Source: CAYUWG01 sp964448285 (GTDB taxonomy: Bacteria > Bacteroidota > Ignavibacteria > SZUA-365). Taken from it: a DNA stretch of 64,000 bases. The notes below the pieces were generated by a model, which worked only from the letters and a program-made list of their open reading frames with translations, ran no database searches and was not told the DNA's origin. Numbering within the stretch: the stretch's first letter is position 1; each line of letters opens with the position of its first letter. The translations under genes and the position numbers were made by a program. The stretch spans positions 1-64,000 of the forward strand of contig CAYUWG010000010.1 in assembly GCA_964448285.1 (NCBI GenBank), given 5' to 3'. This document shows, piece by piece, positions 54,162 through 61,058 of the stretch.

Positions 54162-57100
54162 ATGCTTCGTTCGCCCCTATCGAATTGCCAAGCGCTCATC
54201 GGGTTTTGCATTCTTTCTCTTTCATTCATCGCTTCTGCATCGGATTCCGGGAAAAGAGAAGCGCTCCATGGATTCGTCGAGAACGTCGGACAAGTCCGTG
54301 ATGACCATGGGACAATCCGCGCCGACGTACTTGCGACGATGCAATTGGGGAACGTCCGCTTGTTCGTTCGTCGGACGGGTCTCAGCTACGTGTTTTCGGA
54401 AGACGTCCACGAACATCGCGTGGATGAGGAGAGCCATCGGGATTGCGAGAGAAGACTGCAAGCTCCCAACCGACGTTCGTACAGAATGGACGTGGAGTTC
54501 ATCGATAGCTTCTCGCGCATGGAGTTCATCGGTAAGGACGAAGCTGTGCACGTCGTGCGTTTTGCCACGCCATCGGGCCTGAGACAAGCGCAGGTTTGGG
54601 AGTCGATCCTTCTCAGGAACATCTATCCCAACATCGATATGGTCATGCGCGTGACAGACTCCGGTTTGAAATACGACATTGTCGTTCATCCCGGCGGCGA
54701 CGTTCGTGCAGTTCGACTGAACTACCTCGGCGCATCATCCATCATAAGAAGCGATGGAAGCATGTCGGTTCAAACACCTCTTGGAGCGATCACGGAACGA
54801 CGACCGGTGACCTATGCAGTGGATTCAGACGGCAAGCGAACTTCTATCTCGAGTGCATACAACATAGACGGTTCGCTCCTCACCTTCGCAGTCGGTGATC
54901 ACTCCAACGAACGCGCACTTGTTATCGATCCGTTTGTCGAATGGGCGACCTACCTCGGAGGCACCGGTGATGAATACGGAAATGGCGTCTCGTTCGATGG
55001 AACGGGGAACGTCATCGTTGCGGGATGGACGCGCAGCATGGATTTCCCATCGAGTCCCGGCGTCATTCAGGAGAATTATGGCGGGTTGACGGACGTGTTC
55101 GTTTCAAAGTTTTCACCGACAGGCCAACGCCTCTGGACTACGTATCTCGGTGGTCCGGCGAACGATGCGGCACTCGCCGTTGCCGCAAATGACCAGGACA
55201 TGATAGCAGTGACCGGCTTTACGGAAAGCGATTTCTTTTTCGTTACACCGGGTGCGATGCAGGAAAAGAGAAATGGCAGTTCCGACGGTTTCGTAACGGT
55301 CCTTCATCCCGATGGCACGGTGAACTGGTCAACGTACTTCGGCGGTTCGCTTGTCGATGAAGGTCATGGAGTAACATTCGACGCATCCGGCAGCGTCGTT
55401 CTTACGGGAAGAACGACGAGCGTGGATTTCCCGATATCGTTCGGCGCGTTTCAGCAAATCAAAAGCGGTGGTCTCGATGCGTTCGTGATGAAGTTCCGTT
55501 CCGACGGTGTGCGGCTCTGGGGAACGTTCTTCGGAGGCGTCGATGAAGATTGGGGACATGCCGTCGCGGTCGATCCCTCCGGGAACGTTGTGATTTCGGG
55601 TCACACGCTCAGCGGAAATTTTCCCGTGACGTCCGATGCGTGGCAGCCGGTCTATCGTGGGCTTCGCGATGGCTTCGTTGCAAAGTTCTCCCCAACGGGT
55701 GTTCGCGTGTATGCGACGTTCATCGGCGGTGGAACGTGGGACGATGCATACGGCGTGACCGTCGATGACGAAGGAAACATGATTGCGACGGGTGGAACGG
55801 AAAGCTTCGACTATCCCGCTTCGCCGGGTGCATTTCAGACGGAGCGCTTCGGGAACGTTGCCGCGTTCGTGTTCAAGATGGATGCGAGCGGACAGCGACT
55901 GTGGTCAACGTATTACGGCGGTGCGCGCAAAGATATCGGGAACAGCATCGACGCTTATCCGAGCGGCAATGTGATGATCACGGGACATTCGAACTCAACC
56001 GATCTCGTCATGACTCCCGATGCAGCGCAGACTGCGAGTGCTGGATTGACGGATGCCTTCGCGGTGAAATTCCGAGCAGACGGCTCACTGAAATATGCGA
56101 CATACATCGGCGGCTCGGATGAGGATAGCCCCGAAAGCAATTTAGGATTGACTTCCATCGCAACGCATCCGCTTGGATGGGCGGCAATATCCGGTTGGAC
56201 GAAAAGCACGGACTTCCCGACCACGCCCGGTTCGTTTCAACCGGGCAAAAGTGGAAACTGGGATGCATACTTGTTGAAATTCGGATGCACACTCGACCCG
56301 CTGCCGGTGGTCACTGCACAGGGACCGACGACGTTTTGCGATGGCGATAGCGTTCGATTGCTCTCGCCGGCCGGATACGCATGGTATCGCTGGTCCACGG
56401 ATGAACGCACGCAATCTATTGTCGTCAGACAATCCGGTTCGTATCGCGTCATGGTTGCCGATACGAACGACTGCGGCGGGCTTTCACAACCGATCGGTGT
56501 GACGGTGAATCCTCTCCCCCAGCCTGTAATATCCGCAAGCGGTCCGACGACGCTTTGCGACGGCGATAGTGTCGTGCTCGATGCAGGTGCCTCGTACGCA
56601 ACGTACTCTTGGTCGAATGGTGCGAATAGCCGGACGATCACCGTGAAGACGAGCGGCAGTTATTTCGTTTCGGTTCGGGATACGAACGGCTGTTCCAATT
56701 CATCGCCGGCTGTCGATGTCGTCGTGAACCCGCGTCCAACGGTGACGATCACGGCGAAAGGCCCGACGCGTTTTTGCATGCTCGATTCCGTCGTCCTCGA
56801 TGCAGGGATGGGATTCTCATCGTACCGTTGGTCAACGGGCGAGACGTCGCAAAACATCACCGTGCGTGCGAGCGGGAGCTTCACCGTTTCGGTCACGAAT
56901 GCATTCGGCTGTGTTGCAACGTCCGCACCGATCGAAGTGACCGTGCACCCACTCCCGAATCCGACGATTACGGCAAGCGGACCTCTGACTTTTTGTGATG
57001 GCGACAGCGTGGTGTTAGACGGAGGCGCAGGGTTTGTTTCATGGCAATGGTCGAACGGTGCCACGAGTCGATTCGTCACGATCAGGACAACGCAGCTTCT

Positions 57101-58478
57101 TTCGGTCACGGTTATCGATTCGAACACCTGCACCGCAACGTCTCCATCTGTTCAGGTCACAGTGAACCCGAGACCGGTGGCAGCGATCACAGTGCGCGGC
57201 GCGACATCGTTCTGCGCGGGTGATAGCGTCATCCTCGATGCCGGACCCGGTTTTGCGAGTTACAATTGGTCGAACGGCGCGACAACGCAGACGGTCGTCG
57301 TTCGTTCGTCCATCACTCTGAACGTAACGGTCGCATTCGCAACAGGTTGTGCTTCCACGTCACCGGATGTCACGATCACAGTCCATCCCGATCTCACACC
57401 GACGATCACTCCTGCCGGTCCTGTAGCTTTTTGCGATGGCGATAGCGTCATCCTTCGGGCGCCGTCCGGATTCATTTCGTACCTCTGGTCGAACGGCGCG
57501 CAAACGCAGAACATCACCGTCAAATCAGGCGGCGATTACTCCGTAGCCGTTCGCGACTCGAACGGGTGTACGTGGTCGTCCGCGATTTCACGCGTAACTG
57601 TACATCCGCTGCCCGCAATTCCCACGATTACTCAAGTGCGCGACACGCTTCTTTCGTCGCCGGAATTCGGGTATCAATGGTTGCTCAACGGCGTGCCTCT
57701 TCCGAACGAAACGAATCGTCAACTCCTGATACCCCGCTCCGGAATTTATACCGTGACCGTTACGACTGCCGACGGGTGTTCCGCAACGTCACCGCCTCTT
57801 TCCGTTTTCATCGCGCAAACGGTTGTGTCCATTCCCGTTCTCGAAGCAGCGCCCGGAGAGGTCGTCCGGATCCCGCTTCGTATCGAGTCTTCCGAAAATC
57901 TCATCGTCAGCGGAGCGAAGGACTTCCGTGCGGTGATTCGTATCAACCGGGACATTCTTCAGCCGCTCGGCAACGTCGGTGTGTGGAGCGATAATGGAAC
58001 GGACCGGACGATCACGCTTCAGGGACAATGGAGCGACACGTTGGGAACGCTGACACAGTTCGAATGTCAGGCAATGCTCGGCGCCATCGACAGGACTCCC
58101 CTCACTATCGACTTCTTCGAATGGACGACGGGCGCAGTGCGTGTCACGCGCGTCCACGGGGAGTTTCGTTTGAAGATCTGTCGCGACGGCGGTGACCGCC
58201 TTTTCGACTGGACTCGGTTCGTTGCATTGAAGCAGAACAGGCCGAACCCGTTTAACGCGCAAACCATCATCGAGTACGACGTGATCGAGGAAGGCCCGAC
58301 GCGGTTGGAAGTGTTCGATGCTTTGGGGAGAAGAGTCGCTGTCTTGCTGGACGGCTCTATAATTCCCGGCTCCTACACTGCTTCGTTCGACGGCTCGGCG
58401 CTTCCCAGCGGCATGTATATCATCATACTGACGACGCCGACACAAAGCTTCTCGCGCACGATGCAGGTGTTGAAGTGA
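54162..58478 (+). CDS. Giant T9SS cargo with SBBP propeller and Ig-like repeats
   Basis: About 1438 residues. Signal peptide (LIGFCILSLSFIASAS), then an SBBP-associated N-domain (FVENVGQVRDD to about 260). Seven SBBP repeats (about 265-710) follow, each with a [WY]-x-[TS]-[YF]-x-GG opening and a DFPxSxGxxQ-like close. Six Ig-like units (about 715-1150) each open GPTTFCDGDSV-like and close NGCxxxS, so one Cys pair each; a seventh is degenerate. A cohesin-like domain (about 1210-1340) and a T9SS type-A tail (KQNRPNPFNAQTIIEYDV, LPSGMYIIIL) complete it. Start uncertain: ATG 54135 is equally possible. Confidence 0.88.
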   Translation: MLRSPLSNCQALIGFCILSLSFIASASDSGKREALHGFVENVGQVRDDHGTIRADVLATMQLGNVRLFVRRTGLSYVFSEDVHEHRVDEESHRDCERRLQAPNRRSYRMDVEFIDSFSRMEFIGKDEAVHVVRFATPSGLRQAQVWESILLRNIYPNIDMVMRVTDSGLKYDIVVHPGGDVRAVRLNYLGASSIIRSDGSMSVQTPLGAITERRPVTYAVDSDGKRTSISSAYNIDGSLLTFAVGDHSNERALVIDPFVEWATYLGGTGDEYGNGVSFDGTGNVIVAGWTRSMDFPSSPGVIQENYGGLTDVFVSKFSPTGQRLWTTYLGGPANDAALAVAANDQDMIAVTGFTESDFFFVTPGAMQEKRNGSSDGFVTVLHPDGTVNWSTYFGGSLVDEGHGVTFDASGSVVLTGRTTSVDFPISFGAFQQIKSGGLDAFVMKFRSDGVRLWGTFFGGVDEDWGHAVAVDPSGNVVISGHTLSGNFPVTSDAWQPVYRGLRDGFVAKFSPTGVRVYATFIGGGTWDDAYGVTVDDEGNMIATGGTESFDYPASPGAFQTERFGNVAAFVFKMDASGQRLWSTYYGGARKDIGNSIDAYPSGNVMITGHSNSTDLVMTPDAAQTASAGLTDAFAVKFRADGSLKYATYIGGSDEDSPESNLGLTSIATHPLGWAAISGWTKSTDFPTTPGSFQPGKSGNWDAYLLKFGCTLDPLPVVTAQGPTTFCDGDSVRLLSPAGYAWYRWSTDERTQSIVVRQSGSYRVMVADTNDCGGLSQPIGVTVNPLPQPVISASGPTTLCDGDSVVLDAGASYATYSWSNGANSRTITVKTSGSYFVSVRDTNGCSNSSPAVDVVVNPRPTVTITAKGPTRFCMLDSVVLDAGMGFSSYRWSTGETSQNITVRASGSFTVSVTNAFGCVATSAPIEVTVHPLPNPTITASGPLTFCDGDSVVLDGGAGFVSWQWSNGATSRFVTIRTTQLLSVTVIDSNTCTATSPSVQVTVNPRPVAAITVRGATSFCAGDSVILDAGPGFASYNWSNGATTQTVVVRSSITLNVTVAFATGCASTSPDVTITVHPDLTPTITPAGPVAFCDGDSVILRAPSGFISYLWSNGAQTQNITVKSGGDYSVAVRDSNGCTWSSAISRVTVHPLPAIPTITQVRDTLLSSPEFGYQWLLNGVPLPNETNRQLLIPRSGIYTVTVTTADGCSATSPPLSVFIAQTVVSIPVLEAAPGEVVRIPLRIESSENLIVSGAKDFRAVIRINRDILQPLGNVGVWSDNGTDRTITLQGQWSDTLGTLTQFECQAMLGAIDRTPLTIDFFEWTTGAVRVTRVHGEFRLKICRDGGDRLFDWTRFVALKQNRPNPFNAQTIIEYDVIEEGPTRLEVFDALGRRVAVLLDGSIIPGSYTASFDGSALPSGMYIIILTTPTQSFSRTMQVLK
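56308..57612 (+). repeat. Six to seven Ig-like coding repeats of about 215 bases
   Basis: Each unit codes for about 72 residues beginning xxAxGPxxFCDGDSV and ending VTVxPxP. Five of six keep CDGDSV or CAGDSV; the third reads CMLDSV. The last unit lacks the first Cys. Confidence 0.8.
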
Positions 58479-58550
58479 GGCTGAAGGAGCTTATCCGTTC
58501 TTCCTCTAACTCTTAATCGTTATATTCAGAACAGGAATGAGGAGAATCAA

Positions 58551-60008
58551 TTGAAGACTTCAGCCGAGAGAAAAAGTGCATCCCCCATACACCATCCTAT
58601 AGATATCTTTCCAAGCGAAAGACAAAAGCTTTACGAAAGATTTGAAGATAGGATTGAAACGGCATTTCATCTCAATCGCCAAACGGTAAGTTTTCAAGCT
58701 AATAAAGATGAACCCATCCATCGGTGGTTTAAGTACAAAGAAGGTTTTTCCTCTGGTTTGGTTAAGTATTTTCTCAACAAATATTCGACAAAGCCTGGGA
58801 GGCTGCTTGATCCTTTCGCTGGCGTTGGTACGACGTTGTTCGCTGGCCAGGCAATTGGTTGGGAAGGGATTGGTATCGAGGTTTTACCAGTCGGAATATT
58901 CGTCATGCAAGCGAGGGATCTCTTACCAAAGATCGATCTCACTCTGCTGAGAGATTCTATCCAACATTTCTGGTCAACATTCGATAAGATTGATTCCTAT
59001 CGTTCACATTACAATCATATCGCAATTACAAGAGATGCCTTTCCAGACGATACGGAATCTGCTCTTAATAAATTCCTAACATACTGCGAGAGCATCAATC
59101 GGAGTGAAATACAAACCGCCCTGAGATTTGCAGCACTTACTATCCTTGAAGAAATCAGCTACACGAGAAAGGATGGCCAATATCTTAGGTGGGATTATCG
59201 TTCCAAAAGAGACTTAAGCGGCAAGCCCTTCAACAAGGGAAAGATTCATTCATTTGAACAAGCCTTGAGGCAGAAATTAAATCAGATAGTTAGCGATCTT
59301 GCTCCCCATAGCTATTCCCTCTTTGATACGCCTATGAACAATGGCTCCCTTAGTAGCCCAATCAACGTCATCGAAGGGTCGTGCTTGGAGAATCTCCCAC
59401 GACTTGAGAATGACTCATTCGATTTCATCATAACATCCCCCCCATATTGCAATAGGTATGATTACACGAGAACATATGCACTTGAACTCGTCTTTCTCGG
59501 ATGTGACTCTATGAGAGTCCGGAATCTACGCCAAGAGCTTCTCTCCTGCACTGTTGAAAATAAGGCGAAAGTTGAACAACTTAGCAACATCTACGATAAT
59601 TATGGTAAAAGGGACTCGTTCGATTTTGTCCTTCACGTTTACGATTCCTCCGCTGCTATGAAGGAAATCAATGTGGTACTCAACCAGCTCGACAAGCTCG
59701 ATGAACTCAATAACAGTAATGTACCAAGAATGGTCCGCAATTATTTTTTAGAGATGTGTTTTGTGATTTACGAAATGGCAAGAGTGATGAAAGCTGGCGG
59801 TCATTGTGTCATGGTTAACGATAACGTTCGTTACGGTGGCGAAGAAGTACCGGTTGATCTCATACTGTCTGAGTTTGCAGAAGCTTTTGGTTTCAAAGCG
59901 AAAAAGATCTTCGTTCTACCGAGAGGGAAAGGAAATAGTAGTCAACAGATGGGACATTTTGGTCGTACCGAAATTCGCAAGTGCGTCTATCTTTGGCAAA
60001 AACTATGA
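58551..60008 (+). CDS. Type II DNA modification methyltransferase (N4-cytosine-type motif)
   Basis: 485 residues. The SAM-binding motif DPFAGVGTT (87-95) comes first and the catalytic TSPPY (295-299) about 200 residues later, so the order is like the alpha class with the target-recognition region between. Ser-Pro-Pro-Tyr is typical of N4-cytosine methylases. The start is TTG 58551, supported by GAGGAG eight bases upstream; no in-frame ATG precedes it. It overlaps its partner nuclease by four bases. The segment is clearly AT-richer than its neighbours. Confidence 0.9.
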   Translation: MKTSAERKSASPIHHPIDIFPSERQKLYERFEDRIETAFHLNRQTVSFQANKDEPIHRWFKYKEGFSSGLVKYFLNKYSTKPGRLLDPFAGVGTTLFAGQAIGWEGIGIEVLPVGIFVMQARDLLPKIDLTLLRDSIQHFWSTFDKIDSYRSHYNHIAITRDAFPDDTESALNKFLTYCESINRSEIQTALRFAALTILEEISYTRKDGQYLRWDYRSKRDLSGKPFNKGKIHSFEQALRQKLNQIVSDLAPHSYSLFDTPMNNGSLSSPINVIEGSCLENLPRLENDSFDFIITSPPYCNRYDYTRTYALELVFLGCDSMRVRNLRQELLSCTVENKAKVEQLSNIYDNYGKRDSFDFVLHVYDSSAAMKEINVVLNQLDKLDELNNSNVPRMVRNYFLEMCFVIYEMARVMKAGGHCVMVNDNVRYGGEEVPVDLILSEFAEAFGFKAKKIFVLPRGKGNSSQQMGHFGRTEIRKCVYLWQKL

Positions 60009-60961
60009 GAAGCGCTTTCGTAGTAAAGTCTGCTGATGGTCTGGTGACTCCCCGTGAAATGACAAGAGCAGGATTTATTTCACTCGCGTTGGAAAAGAAC
60101 TATTTAGCTGTACCTTATGTCGAAGAAGCAAAGGCTTTGAAATCTCTGTCGAGCAAAGTTCCAAATCCAATTGACTTATTGCAAGTACAGGACCTCAGAC
60201 TGGGTTTACTAACCGCTTCGGGACTCTCAGATAAAGCTCAAAACTATCTCACGGAAGACGATAAAACCGTTGCGATTAAGGAATTCATTGAAAAGTTTCT
60301 GGAACCGGCAGGAAAGGGTTTCGTTGACGAACTTGTTTACCGATATCTCCTTACCAAAGGAGATGCACTGGGTGGTAGGGCAAGAAATTTAGCTGGAACA
60401 CTCGGCGAGAGAAAATTCCTACGCTCATTGTTATCAGTTCTTAATCTTTCTGGGATAGACTATCAGTGGAGAGATCGCATCACTGGTGTTTGGTTTCCTA
60501 AGTCCGTGGATGACACTGACATTGAAAAGAGAATCAGCTGCATCACTTGGTCAAGGTCCGATGTACATCGGCTCCTGATTTTGAACACTACCATTCCAAT
60601 CGTAAAGAAAAACGTTGACCTCTCTATCTTAAATGGATCCGCAAGCCAGTTACATGCGGCAAAGGGGTCTATTCTTCATCAGATAGATGCATATGTTGCT
60701 CTTGGCGAATTGAAAGGTGGTATCGATCCTGCAGGCGCTGATGAACATTGGAAGACCGCCAATTCTGCTTTAGAGCGTATCAGAAAGAGCTTCAACAAAT
60801 TGAAAAGGAAACCTCAAACATTCTTTATTGGCGCAGCTATTGAAAGCAATATGGCTGTTGAAATATTTAAGCAATTGCGTTCAGGGATTCTTAGTAATGC
60901 AGCAAACCTAACTGATGATGACCAACTTACTTCCATTTGCGAATGGATTATGAATTTGTAA
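60005..60961 (+). CDS. Type II restriction endonuclease, AvaI/BsoBI family
   Basis: 318 residues, similar to AvaI and BsoBI in length. The catalytic region GELKGGIDPAGADEHWK has Glu235, Lys237 and His248, the same E-x-K plus His at +13 spacing as BsoBI (E240, K242, H253); Asp205 is the likely third acid. Family members cut CYCGRG, which is a prediction here. ATG 60005 overlaps the methylase stop (ATGA). Like its partner it has low GC, indicating acquisition. Confidence 0.8.
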   Translation: MRSAFVVKSADGLVTPREMTRAGFISLALEKNYLAVPYVEEAKALKSLSSKVPNPIDLLQVQDLRLGLLTASGLSDKAQNYLTEDDKTVAIKEFIEKFLEPAGKGFVDELVYRYLLTKGDALGGRARNLAGTLGERKFLRSLLSVLNLSGIDYQWRDRITGVWFPKSVDDTDIEKRISCITWSRSDVHRLLILNTTIPIVKKNVDLSILNGSASQLHAAKGSILHQIDAYVALGELKGGIDPAGADEHWKTANSALERIRKSFNKLKRKPQTFFIGAAIESNMAVEIFKQLRSGILSNAANLTDDDQLTSICEWIMNL

Positions 60962-61058
60962 CTATCATTTCTATCCAGCACATCAAACCCTTTCAGTGCT
61001 TTATATGCATAGCTTCAGTTCATCATTTCCGTAAATAAGATTTCTTCTCTCCTTCCTG

